From NCBI GenBank assembly GCA_903861005.1, contig CAIOSP010000130.1:62001-126000 (forward strand): DNA of 64,000 bases, given 5' to 3'. Positions within the stretch are counted from its first letter, which is position 1. The number at the start of each line of letters is the position of its first letter. The notes beneath the pieces are model-generated. The model made no database searches. It was not told the DNA's origin and worked only from the letters and a program-made list of their open reading frames with translations. Of the stretch, positions 7,115 to 18,433 are shown one piece after another. Made by a program: the position numbers and the translations under genes. This stretch comes from an uncultured Pseudomonadota bacterium (lineage in GTDB: Bacteria; Myxococcota_A; UBA796; GCA-2862545).

Positions 7115-9295
7115 TTGGACGCCATCGCGGCACAGGGGTTTGGCTTGACTCAGTCATTCGGACATTGGAACGATCGTATCGCTCAGGCCACGGACGAGCG
7201 GGCGCGCCGCGCCCTCCTCGGCGAGATCGGCGTCTGGCGCGCGGGGCGCATCACGGACATCCCCGCGCAGCGCACGGCCGCCTTCGCGCTCTCCACGCTC
7301 TACGCGTTCTTGGGTGAGGGTGGGCCCGCGCTCAACGAGGCCCGCCAGATGATGGCGCTGTGCCGCACGCCGCCGAACCCCCCGGGAGAGGAGCTGCGCT
7401 TCGCCGAGAAGCACCTCGCGCGCGTCGAGCGCTCGTTTGGGCCCAACCCCGCGCCGCAGGCTCGCCCAGCCACTCAGACCCGCGTCGCCGGTGGCCGCAA
7501 CGCCGTTCGCCCTGAGCGCGGGGATCGCGGTGCGACGGCTCAGGCGTCGTTCGCGCAGGGCCCGGACCCCTTCGACACCGCGGTGGACGCGGTGCGCGGC
7601 GGTCGCTTTGACGAGGCCCGCGGCCTGATCGGCGGCCTGCGTGGCGGTCGCGCCGGTCTGCTCCGTGTGTGGGCCTCGCTGGCCGAGGCGCTCTCGCTGG
7701 AAGGCGAGGCCCGTGAGTCGGCGCTTCGTGGCGTCGAGCGCGAGCTCGCCGGTCGTTTTGGCGACGCCCCGCGCGGCGCGTCGGACGCCGCACAGGCCGA
7801 CGAGCACTCGGACGCCCCGCGCACCGAGGGCCCTCTGGCCGCGCTGATCGGACCCGTCCCGGCCGGTCGCGACGCGCTGGTCGACGCGCTGGCGGCCTAC
7901 GCTGCCGCCAACCCCGACTCGCTCGACGCGCTCGCGGCCGCCGCGCTCCGCGACCATGTGCTCGCCCACGGCCCGCGCGCGGTGGCGCCCTGGCTGGTCG
8001 GCTTCACCGGCACTGCGCTCGCCCGCGGTGAGGCGCTCGACACCCGTCGCGCCCTCAACGAGCTGGACGGAAACTGGGCGGTCACCGCCTACTCCGAGCC
8101 GCCGTTCGCCTGGCTGGTCGACGTGCTGCGCGTCGCGCTGGCCGCCGGCTGGACCTTTGTGTCGCTGCGCCGCGGCGTGCTCCGAAAGGGCGCACCAGGC
8201 GGCCGCGAGACCTGGACCCTGCGCGTCTCCAAGGACGGCGTGGAGCGTCTGGTCGCGGCGGTCCCGCCCACCGATCTGCCGGATGCGTCCGTGGCCGAGC
8301 GCCTCGTCGCGCGCTTCTCCGATCTGGCCGATCGCGTGGTGCTGCTGGTGACTGAGTCCGGTCAGGCCGCGCTCGCCGACGCCGGTCGCGCGTTGGGCTT
8401 CGCCGTCGCGGCGGACCCCACCTCCGCCTTTGCCGCGCTCTACACCGTGGCCGATCACGCCCGCGTCGGCGTCGAAGCCGCCAAGGCCGCGGCCGCCGAG
8501 CCCCGCGCACCCCGCGAGCCTCGCGCCCCCCGTGAGCCCCGCGCGCCGCGCGAGGACGCGGCCCCCCGCGGTCCCGGTCCTATGGACGAGGTCGCCGCGA
8601 AGTTCGGCGGTGAGCCCGGTGACGTCGAGTCCTGGTCGCCGCTGCTCGCCACGCTCGACCGTGGCTTCAAGGCGTTCGTCGCCATCCGCACCTCGCTCGA
8701 GTCCATGGCCGCCCACGAGCTGGACGCCCGCTTGGCGCCCCTGCTTGAGGCGCTCCACGCCGTGACGCCCGAGTCGGTCCGTCTGGCCGAGGGCATCTCG
8801 GTCGCGGTTCGTACGGCGGCGGCGGTGCCGGACGGCGCGGTCGCGGCGCTGCTGGCCCGCGGTGACGCCACCTCGGCTCGCTACGGCGGCCGCGCTTCGC
8901 TCACCCTCGCGTCCATCGCGCGCGCGCTCGGCGCCGGCGGCTGGACCGTGCGCCGCGTTCTGCTCGGCATCACCCGCCGCGAGCAGCGCGCGCAGGCTGG
9001 CCTCGCGCCGCTCGGCCGTCGGGTCGAGGGCCTCTGGCGCCTGATCGTGTCGCGCGGCCCGCAGGCTGGCGAGATCTGGTACGTCGACGCCCCGTCGACC
9101 GAGGCGCTCGCGGCAGCCCCGCTGCTGCTCCTCGACGCGCGCGAGCGCGCCTTCCTCGTGTCTCCCGAGTTCGACGGCGCGATCGCGCTGCCGAGCGCGC
9201 CGGTCGTCTGGACCGGCGCTGAGGGTGACGCCCTGACCGCCGCGATCGACGCCTGGCCCGCCGCCACGGTGGCGGACGAGGACGAGAGCGCCTGA
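7115..9295 (+). CDS. Large hypothetical protein with an internal duplication
   Basis: A 726-residue soluble protein of unrecognised family. The first 110 residues look helical and repeat-like. A low-complexity linker of three EPRAPR units (about residues 462-479) separates two halves. The halves seem related: each has a segment of the type GWTFVSLRRGVLRKG... or GGWTVRRVLLGITRRE, then a WTLRVSKDG or LWRLIVSRG strand, then a short hydrophobic beta-strand region. That suggests an internal duplication of an alpha/beta domain. No signal peptide or membrane segment is visible. Its stop overlaps the SDR start (TGATG), so the two are translationally coupled. Confidence 0.6.
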   Translation: MDAIAAQGFGLTQSFGHWNDRIAQATDERARRALLGEIGVWRAGRITDIPAQRTAAFALSTLYAFLGEGGPALNEARQMMALCRTPPNPPGEELRFAEKHLARVERSFGPNPAPQARPATQTRVAGGRNAVRPERGDRGATAQASFAQGPDPFDTAVDAVRGGRFDEARGLIGGLRGGRAGLLRVWASLAEALSLEGEARESALRGVERELAGRFGDAPRGASDAAQADEHSDAPRTEGPLAALIGPVPAGRDALVDALAAYAAANPDSLDALAAAALRDHVLAHGPRAVAPWLVGFTGTALARGEALDTRRALNELDGNWAVTAYSEPPFAWLVDVLRVALAAGWTFVSLRRGVLRKGAPGGRETWTLRVSKDGVERLVAAVPPTDLPDASVAERLVARFSDLADRVVLLVTESGQAALADAGRALGFAVAADPTSAFAALYTVADHARVGVEAAKAAAAEPRAPREPRAPREPRAPREDAAPRGPGPMDEVAAKFGGEPGDVESWSPLLATLDRGFKAFVAIRTSLESMAAHELDARLAPLLEALHAVTPESVRLAEGISVAVRTAAAVPDGAVAALLARGDATSARYGGRASLTLASIARALGAGGWTVRRVLLGITRREQRAQAGLAPLGRRVEGLWRLIVSRGPQAGEIWYVDAPSTEALAAAPLLLLDARERAFLVSPEFDGAIALPSAPVVWTGAEGDALTAAIDAWPAATVADEDESA
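8498..8551 (+). repeat. Three tandem 18-bp units encoding EPRAPR
   Basis: In-frame tandem repeat inside the large hypothetical gene. The three units differ at synonymous positions, so the peptide repeat is kept although the DNA has drifted. It encodes a charged, proline-rich linker between the two halves of the protein. Confidence 0.8.
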
Positions 9296-10284
9296 TGCGC
9301 GCGTTTGTCACCGGCGCAGGCTCCGGCTTCGGCCGGGCCATCGCCCGGCGCATGCTGCGTGAGGGCTGGACGGTGGTCGCGACCGACGTGTCGGTGGCCG
9401 ACCTCGTCGGCCTCCCAGACGGCCTGCCCGGCGCCGACGCGCGCCTGAGCCTGCTCGCGCTCGACCTGCGCGACCCCGGCACCATCGAGGCCGCCGCGCG
9501 CGTGGCGAACGAGGGTGGTCCGATCGATGTGCTCGTGAACAACGCCGGCTACGCGGTGTTTGGCACGCAAGAGGACGCCGACCTCGCGGCCATCGCCTCG
9601 CTGTTCGACGCGAACGTGATGGGCACGGCCCGCGTCACGCGCGCGCTCCTCCCGGCGCTGCGCGCGGCGCGCGGGTCGGTCGTGCAGATCTCCAGCATCG
9701 CCGGTCGCATGGTGTTCCCGGAGTCGGGCTTCTACGCCGCCACCAAGTTCGCGCTCGAGGCCATGAGCGAGGCGCTCGTCGTCGAGAACGCCGCCTACGG
9801 GCTGCGCGTGATCGTGATCGAGCCGGGCGCGTTCGACACCGGGTTCGCCGCGCGCGCCACCCGGGCGAGCCGCCCCCGTCCGACGGACGGCGCGAGCTCC
9901 GACCGCTACGCGCTGTGGGACGCGCGCAAGGTCGCCGTGCTGTCGCCCCCGCAAGACCCGGACGTGGTCGCGAGCGCGGTCTGGACGGCGCTGGCGAGTG
10001 GCCCGCGCTTCCAGCGCGTGCGGGTGGGCGAGGACAGCGAGCGCATCCTCAACCTGCGCGACAGCCTCGGCCCGGACGGCTGGGTGCGCTTTATGGTCGC
10101 GCGAGTCGGCGGCCCCGCGGACGAGTCGCCGGTGCCGACGCCCGACGTGGTGCTGGTCGCCACGGACAACGCGCTGCGCTCCGAGCGCCCGTTCATGCTG
10201 GCGCGCGCCGCGCGGGACGCGGGCATGCTCGACGACTGGTCGGAGTCGGAGGCCGGTCGGCAGGCGCTGGTTCGGCTGGAATGA
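9295..10284 (+). CDS. Short-chain dehydrogenase/reductase (SDR)
   Basis: A 329-residue classical SDR with an extended C-terminus. Visible motifs are the cofactor loop TGAGSGFG (residues 6-13), NNAG (about 82-85), the catalytic Ser in ISSIAGR and the catalytic YAATK (Tyr-x3-Lys). It should carry out NAD(P)-dependent oxidation or reduction of a carbonyl/alcohol. The body resembles the oxidoreductases related to steroid and retinol dehydrogenases, but the substrate cannot be read from sequence. The last 80 residues go beyond the Rossmann core. It is coupled to the upstream hypothetical gene by a one-base stop/start overlap. Confidence 0.85.
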   Translation: MRAFVTGAGSGFGRAIARRMLREGWTVVATDVSVADLVGLPDGLPGADARLSLLALDLRDPGTIEAAARVANEGGPIDVLVNNAGYAVFGTQEDADLAAIASLFDANVMGTARVTRALLPALRAARGSVVQISSIAGRMVFPESGFYAATKFALEAMSEALVVENAAYGLRVIVIEPGAFDTGFAARATRASRPRPTDGASSDRYALWDARKVAVLSPPQDPDVVASAVWTALASGPRFQRVRVGEDSERILNLRDSLGPDGWVRFMVARVGGPADESPVPTPDVVLVATDNALRSERPFMLARAARDAGMLDDWSESEAGRQALVRLE

Positions 10285-10293
10285 GCGGTCGAC

Positions 10294-10315
10294 GTCGCGC
10301 CTCGTAGCGCGCGAC
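10294..10315. terminator. Hairpin between convergent SDR and recQ genes
   Basis: Perfect 7-bp GC stem (GTCGCGC / GCGCGAC) with an 8-base loop in the 36-bp gap between two converging stop codons. There is no T tract on either side, so it would work as a bidirectional stem or with Rho. Confidence 0.4.
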
Positions 10316-10320
10316 ACGGC

Positions 10321-12669
<2,349 letters not shown>

Positions 12670-12797
12670 GGGGGCGCGGGTAGCGTCGCGGTCGGCGCGG
12701 GTCCAGGCGCGGTGACGGAAGTTCTCAGGCCGTGGTCGCACCCGGTGATAGAGTGGCGGCGATCCGCGGTCGTGCAACGCGGATCGAGTGGGCGCTC

Positions 12798-13964
12798 ATG
12801 TTCGGTCGTGGACTCGTCACAGGTGGGCTCGCGTGGCTGGTCGCCGGCTGCGTGGACGTGCCGCTCGTGATCCACCCGGGCGCCGACGGCTCCGCGATGA
12901 TCGACGTCGGCACGCTGCGCGATGGCACCCTGTCGACCGGCACCATGCTGGTCGGCCCGCTGCGCATGACGAGCGGCCTGGCCGAGGACCACCTCACCGC
13001 GTTCGCGCAGGACCCCGTGACGGGCTTGGGCGTCGAGCTGCTCATGGGCGAGGCGCTCGATGGTTGGCCCCCGCCGATCGGCACGCCGTTCAAGGTGCGC
13101 GGCTACTACGCGGGCCCTTCTGAGGCGCCGGTGATCTGGATCTCGTCGATGAAGGACCTGACGGTGCTCGGCGAGCCCGAGCCGCTCACGATCCTCGACG
13201 GGCTCGACCTGCCTCCTGCGCTGTCGCTGGCGCACTGGGAGGGCGTAACGGTCGAGACCATGCCCGATCCGGCGGGGCGCGCGGAGCTGAGCGTGCGGCG
13301 GCTGGCGGACGGACGCTTCGGACGGTTTGTGCCGGAGCTGGGCAACTACGGGTCCATCACCGGCATCGTGCTGGAGGACGGCAGCGTGGCCCCGCGCGCG
13401 GCGGACGACTGGGTCGGCTCGCGGCGCGAGTTCGCGGTGCCCGGCGCCACCCTCGACGAGGTCCTCGGCGGCATGGTCGAGCCGGGGTCGTACGTGCACA
13501 TCCGCGCGCGTCAGATCACCCCCTGGTCGGTGGGCGGTCGCTACACGGTCATCCAGGACGTGCTCGGCCAAGGGCTGTGGGTCGACGCGGAGGGCTGGTC
13601 GCCGTGGGAAGCGCAGGTCGGCCGCGCCGCCGAGTTCACGGGGCAGGTGGAGGTGAGCGCCGGCACCTGGCGGCTGCGCGCGTGGACCGCGCCGGTCTGG
13701 GAGGCCGAGGACGTCGAGCCGCCGCACGTCAGCGTCGCAGGCAACCACGGCGAGTGGGTGGCGCTGGTGGTGTCAGGGATCCAGGCGGCCGACGGTCGCG
13801 GAGATCGGCGCGTCGACGGCGCGGTCGTGCTCGACGACCGCTTCCAGACCTTGGACGCCATCGAGGATGGCTGGACCGTGCAGGGCGTCGTCGATCTGAC
13901 GCTGGGCGACCCTCGGCTGGCGGTGGTCGAGGCCACGCCGCCTCCGCCGCCGCCGCCGCCGTAG
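12798..13964 (+). CDS. Hypothetical lipoprotein
   Basis: A 388-residue predicted lipoprotein. The ATG at 12798 gives a signal peptide with lipobox LVAGC (about Cys17). The mature part is rich in Gly, Val and acidic residues with beta-strand periodicity, and it ends in an uninterrupted run of eight prolines before the stop. No family was recognised and no catalytic motif was seen. It lacks the Asp-Thr tether found in the surface-type lipoproteins of this window. It is divergent from recQ across 128 bp and convergent with a small Cys-rich lipoprotein gene whose stop lies 4 bp away. Confidence 0.68.
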   Translation: MFGRGLVTGGLAWLVAGCVDVPLVIHPGADGSAMIDVGTLRDGTLSTGTMLVGPLRMTSGLAEDHLTAFAQDPVTGLGVELLMGEALDGWPPPIGTPFKVRGYYAGPSEAPVIWISSMKDLTVLGEPEPLTILDGLDLPPALSLAHWEGVTVETMPDPAGRAELSVRRLADGRFGRFVPELGNYGSITGIVLEDGSVAPRAADDWVGSRREFAVPGATLDEVLGGMVEPGSYVHIRARQITPWSVGGRYTVIQDVLGQGLWVDAEGWSPWEAQVGRAAEFTGQVEVSAGTWRLRAWTAPVWEAEDVEPPHVSVAGNHGEWVALVVSGIQAADGRGDRRVDGAVVLDDRFQTLDAIEDGWTVQGVVDLTLGDPRLAVVEATPPPPPPPP

Positions 13965-13968
13965 CGGA

Positions 13969-14214
13969 TCAGATCGCGCAGGTCTCGCCGTTCGCGTCGT
14001 CCTCGGCCTGGAGGTCGGCCAGATCGGCGGCGCACTCGTCGGCGACGGCCTGGCTCGGGTTCTCGGCCAGCGCCTCGATCTCCGCGCAGTCAAAGCCGGT
14101 GTCCTCGGCGTGGCACGAGCAGACGTAGTCCGCGTAGCGGGTGCAGGGGGTCTCGGTCTCACAGGCCAATAGGCCAGTCAGCAGCGCCGCGAGCGACATG
14201 ATCCGGACGAACAT
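13969..14214 (-). CDS. Small Cys-rich lipoprotein
   Basis: An 81-residue lipoprotein: signal peptide with lipobox GLLAC, then a short mature domain of about 60 residues with six more Cys (CTRYADYVCSC, FDC, DEC, ETC), enough for three disulfides, and many acidic residues. GAGGAG 8 bp upstream fixes the ATG at 14214. Small disulfide-rich lipoproteins of this kind are common in myxobacteria-like genomes and mostly lack a known function. Confidence 0.7.
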   Translation of the reverse strand: MFVRIMSLAALLTGLLACETETPCTRYADYVCSCHAEDTGFDCAEIEALAENPSQAVADECAADLADLQAEDDANGETCAI

Positions 14215-14308
14215 GGGAGGGCTCCTCAAGGGGTTGGCGCTTGGACGGTCAAGGCCAGCCGTTCTTCAGCAGGATAGCCGTCCCGGGAAGACTCAGCCCG
14301 GGTGAACG

Positions 14309-15223
14309 ATGGCCGAAGCGGCGCTCCAGGTGTTCGGACTGACGCGGCGCTACGGCGCGCGCGTGGTGGTGGACGATCTCCACCTGCAGGTGGAGGAGGG
14401 CGACGTGTACGGCTTCCTCGGGCCGAACGGCGCGGGAAAGACCACCGCCATGCGCTGCATGCTCGGGCTGATCCGCCGCGACGCAGGCAACGTGTCGTTC
14501 TTCGGTGAGTCGGATCCGGTGGCTGCGCGGCGGCACATCGGCGCCATCATCGAGACGCCGTCCTTCCACCCGTGGATGAGCGGCCGCGCCAACCTCGCGC
14601 AGGCCACGGCCTACGCGGGCCTGACGCCCAAGGAGTCCGGCGTCGAGATCGACCGCGTGCTCGAGCGCGTCGGCCTGTCCGAGCGCGCCAAGGACCGAGC
14701 GGGCACCTACTCGCTCGGCATGAAGCAGCGGCTGGGCATCGCGCGCGCGCTGATCGGTCGTCCGCGGCTGATGATGCTCGATGAGCCGACGAACGGGCTC
14801 GATCCGCGCGGCATGGCCGAGATGCGCGAGCTCATCCGCTCGCTCTCCCTGCACGACCGCATCACCATCTTCATCAGCTCGCACCTGCTCGCTGAGGTGC
14901 AGGCGATGTGCAATCGCATCGGCATCATCCAGCACGGCAAGCTGCGCGCTGAGGGCCGGGTGGAAGAGCTGCTCGGGCTGGGGATCGGCGAGTCCACGCT
15001 GGAGATTGGCAGCCCGGACGTCGACGCGCTGCGCGCCGCGCTGGCCGCCATCGTCGGGGTGGACGTGCTCGGACAGGGTCGCTCGGGTCGCGTGATCGTG
15101 CGGCCGAACGAGGTGAAGCCTGAGGAGCTCAACGCGCGCCTGAACGCCGCGGGCGTGGCCGTCTCCGCCATCGTGCCCACCGAGCGCAACCTGGAAGACG
15201 TGTTCCTGGAGGTGACGCGATGA
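14309..15223 (+). CDS. ABC transporter ATP-binding protein
   Basis: A 304-residue ATPase of the ABC-2/DrrA-CcmA type exporter group. Walker A is GPNGAGKTT (about residues 37-45), the signature is YSLGMKQR, Walker B is LMMLDEPTNGLDPRG and the H-loop is SSHLL. The last 80 residues are the extra domain typical of this subfamily (contains PNEVKPEELNARL). It powers the permease encoded next, whose ATG overlaps its stop by 4 bp. Substrate unknown; close family members export lipids, peptides or antibiotics. Confidence 0.92.
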   Translation: MAEAALQVFGLTRRYGARVVVDDLHLQVEEGDVYGFLGPNGAGKTTAMRCMLGLIRRDAGNVSFFGESDPVAARRHIGAIIETPSFHPWMSGRANLAQATAYAGLTPKESGVEIDRVLERVGLSERAKDRAGTYSLGMKQRLGIARALIGRPRLMMLDEPTNGLDPRGMAEMRELIRSLSLHDRITIFISSHLLAEVQAMCNRIGIIQHGKLRAEGRVEELLGLGIGESTLEIGSPDVDALRAALAAIVGVDVLGQGRSGRVIVRPNEVKPEELNARLNAAGVAVSAIVPTERNLEDVFLEVTR

Positions 15224-16122
15224 GCGCCACACCCTCGCTCGCGGGCATCGTCCGCGCTGAGACCGTGAAGCTGTCGCTGCGCACCAGCGTTCGCCTCACG
15301 CTCGCCGTCCTCATCCTGCTGTCGATCGGCTCGCCGATCCTGCTGTTCCTGGTCAAGTCGATGGTCGTCGGCGCCACGGTCACCACCACCACCACGGCGG
15401 GCGTCGTCGCCACGGTCGCGCCCGCGCAGGGCCCGGCCGCGGTCAACGTCGCGTCGGCGCTGGAGTCGGTGCGCTTCTTCCATGACCTGTTCTTGTTCCG
15501 CACGCTGCTGATCGCGGTCGTGGCGGTGTCATTCGCCGGCGAGTTCGTCGGGCGCACCCTGCGTGAGGACGTGCTCCGCCCCGTGTCGCGCACCCAGGTG
15601 CTGCTCGCCAAGTGGCTGGCCATCCAGGTGTTCGTGGCGGCGGGCGCGCTGGTGCCGGTGCTGATCGGCGGCCTGCTCGGCCTGGCGCTGCTCGGCACGG
15701 GCGGCGACGTGACCGCGGCGCTGTCCAGCTGGGGCTTGACCTGGGCGGGTGACGCAGGCTTCGCGACCATGGTGATGGCGATCTCGTTGGCGACGCGCAG
15801 CGTGCCCGGCACCATCGGCGGCACCGTGCTCTACTGGGTGTTCGACAAGATGCTGCGCCTGCTGCTGTTGGCGCTCGAGGCCGCGCGCGACCAGGGCCTG
15901 CTCGAGAAGCTCTTCGCCGCGTACAACCTCAAGCCGCTCACGCCGATCAGCGACTTCTTCATCGCGCTGCGGCCCTTCCTGCCGTCGTCCGCGTTTGACT
16001 TGGCGCCCTCGGTCTTCTCCAGCGCGTCCGCGGGCTGGCAGGGCTTCCTGGCGCTCGCGCTCTACACGGCGGGCAGCGCCGCGGTGGCGTGGCGCGTGTT
16101 CAACCGCATCGACATCGACTGA
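15220..16122 (+). CDS. ABC-2 type permease
   Basis: A 300-residue membrane protein with about six hydrophobic segments, two near the N-terminus separated by a Thr/Val-rich external loop (VTTTTTAG). The arrangement matches ABC-2 permeases, and the conserved segment EFVGRTLREDVLRPVSR resembles the coupling region G-x-x-R-x-x-L in that family. Cotranscribed and translationally coupled with the ATPase (ATGA overlap); together they form a homodimeric exporter of unknown cargo. Confidence 0.87.
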   Translation: MSATPSLAGIVRAETVKLSLRTSVRLTLAVLILLSIGSPILLFLVKSMVVGATVTTTTTAGVVATVAPAQGPAAVNVASALESVRFFHDLFLFRTLLIAVVAVSFAGEFVGRTLREDVLRPVSRTQVLLAKWLAIQVFVAAGALVPVLIGGLLGLALLGTGGDVTAALSSWGLTWAGDAGFATMVMAISLATRSVPGTIGGTVLYWVFDKMLRLLLLALEAARDQGLLEKLFAAYNLKPLTPISDFFIALRPFLPSSAFDLAPSVFSSASAGWQGFLALALYTAGSAAVAWRVFNRIDID

Positions 16123-16133
16123 TGGACGCCGCC

Positions 16134-16156
16134 GGGCTGGCCGTCAGAGCCAGCCC
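16134..16156. terminator. GC hairpin at the convergent end of the ABC permease gene
   Basis: Perfect 8-bp stem GGGCTGGC / GCCAGCCC with a 7-base loop. It starts 12 bp after the permease stop and covers the last codons and stop of the gene on the other strand, so it could end transcription from both sides. No T tract follows. Confidence 0.45.
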
Positions 16157-16590
16157 AGGCGCACCACGACCACGGCCGCGAAGCCGAGCAACGACGCGGG
16201 CCAGCTCAGCCAGAGCGCCTGCCAGGACGCGGTCGGGCGCTCGTCGCGCCACCACAGCCACAGCGTCCAGCCGACGAGTGGCGTCAGGAGCAGGTTGGCG
16301 GCGAGCAGCATGCGGCGCTGACGCGTGTCGAGCCCTGCGTCGGACGCGAAGTGGCGACCCAGCGCGCGTCGGGCGCGGTCCAGCTGACGCAGCGACGGAC
16401 GGATCACCTCGCCGCGCTTGATCCGGTCGGCCACCGCGGGCAGCGCGGCGGAGGCCAGGAACTGGCTGGAGACGAGCCAGGCGACCAGCAGGCCGTCGCC
16501 GTCGGGTCGGTGACCACACGCGCCGCACACGCGGTCAAAGGCGGGCTTCTCCGCGCCGCAGCGGGCGCAGACGGCGAGGCCGCCGCTCAT
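16144..16590 (-). CDS. Zinc-ribbon membrane protein
   Basis: A 148-residue protein that begins with a double-CxxC zinc ribbon (CARCGAEKPAFDRVCGACG, residues 8-26), then has an amphipathic region and two hydrophobic helices near the C-terminus (LLAANLLLTPLVGWTLWLWW and LLGFAAVVVVRL). The ATG at 16590 overlaps the stop of the upstream gene by 4 bp, which supports this start over a longer one. It probably works with the upstream gene product; no function recognised. Confidence 0.68.
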   Translation of the reverse strand: MSGGLAVCARCGAEKPAFDRVCGACGHRPDGDGLLVAWLVSSQFLASAALPAVADRIKRGEVIRPSLRQLDRARRALGRHFASDAGLDTRQRRMLLAANLLLTPLVGWTLWLWWRDERPTASWQALWLSWPASLLGFAAVVVVRLGWL

Positions 16591-17528
16591 TCGTTCCCCA
16601 CGAACACGACCTGCTCGATCGGTGCGCTGGACGCGTCGACCAGCGCGCGCCACCACTCGACCGCGCCGCTGGGGCCTGCGTGATCGACCACCAGCACGTC
16701 GGGCCGCTCGACGTAGGCCGCGTACGCCCAGCGGGCGGCGAGCAGCGCGTGCGCGCCCACGGCGCGAGCCGACAAGAGCTTGGGACCAAAGCCAAGCCGC
16801 GGGCGTCCTTCACGTAGGACGAGGGACGCGCCTTCGAGGTTGAAGGGCTCCTTGGCAAGCGAGGCGAGCGCCTGCTCGGCGTGGCCGCGTCGGGCGCGGT
16901 CGGGGGCCAGCAGCGCGGCCTGCCAGGCCAGCGCCAGGGCGACCTCGTCCATCGTGGTGTCGACCCGGTGCACCCGGCGCGACATGTCGACGAGCAGGGC
17001 GGGGACCCACGCGGGGCGGTCGGTGCGCGTGGTGGTGAAGCGCTCGTCTCCCACCTGGAGCGAGAGCACCGACACCGACGCGTGCGTGCCGGACCGGTTG
17101 AACAGCCAGCCGACCCGAACTCGGATCTGCCCGCCCTGACCGAGGGCTGTGGTCAGCCGTGCCTCGCGCGCGGCCAAGTCGCGCAGCGTGCGGAAGAGCA
17201 GGGGATCGGGCGCGAAGGCCGCCTCGACGGTGAGGTGACGGTGCGTGCTGTCGGCGATGAGGTCGGCGACGCCGGCGGGGTCGAGCTGCTCGACCTGCTC
17301 GACCGCGCCGTCGGAGATCAGCGTCGCCGACTCAGGCGTGCCCAGGCCCAGCCGTCGAACCTCGCCCAGGGTGCGCTCGGGATCGAGGGCCGCCCGCAGC
17401 AAGGACAGGCCGTCAGCGAGCGCGCTGGACTCAGGCCCCGCGGCCTGCGCGTGCACGGCCTCGAACCCTTCACGTGCCAGGGTGGAGGCGCCGGCGAGGC
17501 CTTCGAGCGTGATCGCGGAGAGTCGCAT
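16587..17528 (-). CDS. Hypothetical protein, possibly a degenerate RecF/SMC-type ATPase
   Basis: A 313-residue protein of unrecognised family. The start (MRLSAITLEGLAG) recalls the first strand of RecF/SMC-like ATPases, and the last 40 residues contain PDVLVVDHAGPSGAVEWWRA followed by a QVVFVGNE strand, laid out like a Walker B and the strand after it. But there is no Walker A loop and no signature motif. A binding or structural protein derived from such an ATPase is one reading; similarity by chance is another. Cotranscribed with the zinc-ribbon membrane protein (ATGA overlap). Confidence 0.5.
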   Translation of the reverse strand: MRLSAITLEGLAGASTLAREGFEAVHAQAAGPESSALADGLSLLRAALDPERTLGEVRRLGLGTPESATLISDGAVEQVEQLDPAGVADLIADSTHRHLTVEAAFAPDPLLFRTLRDLAAREARLTTALGQGGQIRVRVGWLFNRSGTHASVSVLSLQVGDERFTTTRTDRPAWVPALLVDMSRRVHRVDTTMDEVALALAWQAALLAPDRARRGHAEQALASLAKEPFNLEGASLVLREGRPRLGFGPKLLSARAVGAHALLAARWAYAAYVERPDVLVVDHAGPSGAVEWWRALVDASSAPIEQVVFVGNE

Positions 17529-17625
17529 GGTGCCCTTGGGCTATCTCCGCGCGGGTGTGACCGCGAGCCGACACAGCGGACGATCGGGCGGTGTGCTAGG
17601 AACCCTCGTTGCTGTGGGAGTCCTG

Positions 17626-18423
17626 ATGGGTCCGATGCTGGTCGCGCTGCTTGTCTCGGCTCACGCCGCCCCGGTCGGCTTCGCGGGCGTGGAGTGGCGC
17701 CCCCTGTCTCGGCAGGACCTGGTGTGGGTCGACGAAAACCGCACGAGCGGCACCGCAGTCGGGGAGTTCGACGGCACGGTCAAGCCGGTCCTGTCGGCGT
17801 TCGGAGGCGCTTGGTTCAACCGCTACGTCGGCCTGTCTGCGGGGATCGGCCTCGCGCAGTCGGTGTCGGACTCGGCGACCGAGGACACCAAGCAGCAGCA
17901 CATCTGGAGCGTGGTCCGTCCGTCGCTGGATCTCCGCCTGGGCTGGATGGTGCCCCGCGACCGCTTCCCGATCCCCTGGTTCCTGATCGGCGTCTACGGC
18001 GACATCCCGACGGTGGTGGACCGATCGCTTCAGTACACGGCGGACGAACAGGCGGCGGCGGACTCCGCGGCCGTGAGCGACAAGTACCGGCTCGGCGGCG
18101 TGGGCGGCCGGGTTGGCGCGGGCGTCGACTACCGGATCCTCCCATACTTGGCGATCGGAGGTCAGTTTGCCGTGGGCCTGCACCACGCCACCTACACCGG
18201 CGGCGACACGCGCTTCACCACCCTGTGGGTGTCGACCGAGGCGTCGATCCTCATGACCTTTGAGTGGCCCGGCAAGGGCGGGTTCAAGCGCCACAAGGGC
18301 GTGACACCGGACGCCCCGATCCCCGAGGTCGGGGTGGTGGTCCCGGCGAGCACCGCGCAGCCCGAGGCCCAGGCGGCGGTCCCGGCGCCCGTTGAGGCGC
18401 CAGCGGCCATTCCCGAGCCCTGA
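17626..18423 (+). CDS. Outer-membrane beta-barrel-like exported protein
   Basis: A 265-residue exported protein. The ATG at 17626 has GGGAG 5 bp upstream and starts a signal peptide ending near VSAHA. The mature part has the alternating pattern and aromatic girdle of an eight-stranded-type outer membrane barrel (VKPVLSAFGGAWFNRYVGLSAG, LGGVGGRVGAGVDYRI), then a disordered Ala/Pro/Glu tail of about 40 residues instead of a C-terminal aromatic. The tail makes standard BAM recognition uncertain. Confidence 0.6.
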   Translation: MGPMLVALLVSAHAAPVGFAGVEWRPLSRQDLVWVDENRTSGTAVGEFDGTVKPVLSAFGGAWFNRYVGLSAGIGLAQSVSDSATEDTKQQHIWSVVRPSLDLRLGWMVPRDRFPIPWFLIGVYGDIPTVVDRSLQYTADEQAAADSAAVSDKYRLGGVGGRVGAGVDYRILPYLAIGGQFAVGLHHATYTGGDTRFTTLWVSTEASILMTFEWPGKGGFKRHKGVTPDAPIPEVGVVVPASTAQPEAQAAVPAPVEAPAAIPEP

Positions 18424-18433
18424 GAGGGGGCTC
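18415..18433. terminator. Hairpin between convergent barrel-protein and RegB-like genes
   Basis: 6-bp stem GAGCCC / GGGCTC with a 7-base loop, spanning the stop codon of the plus-strand gene and ending next to the stop of the minus-strand gene. No T tract. Confidence 0.35.

Noticed and set aside
8498-8551. EPRAPR repeat region as a CRISPR-like or regulatory repeat
   Set aside because: Units are contiguous, in frame and coding; there are no spacers.
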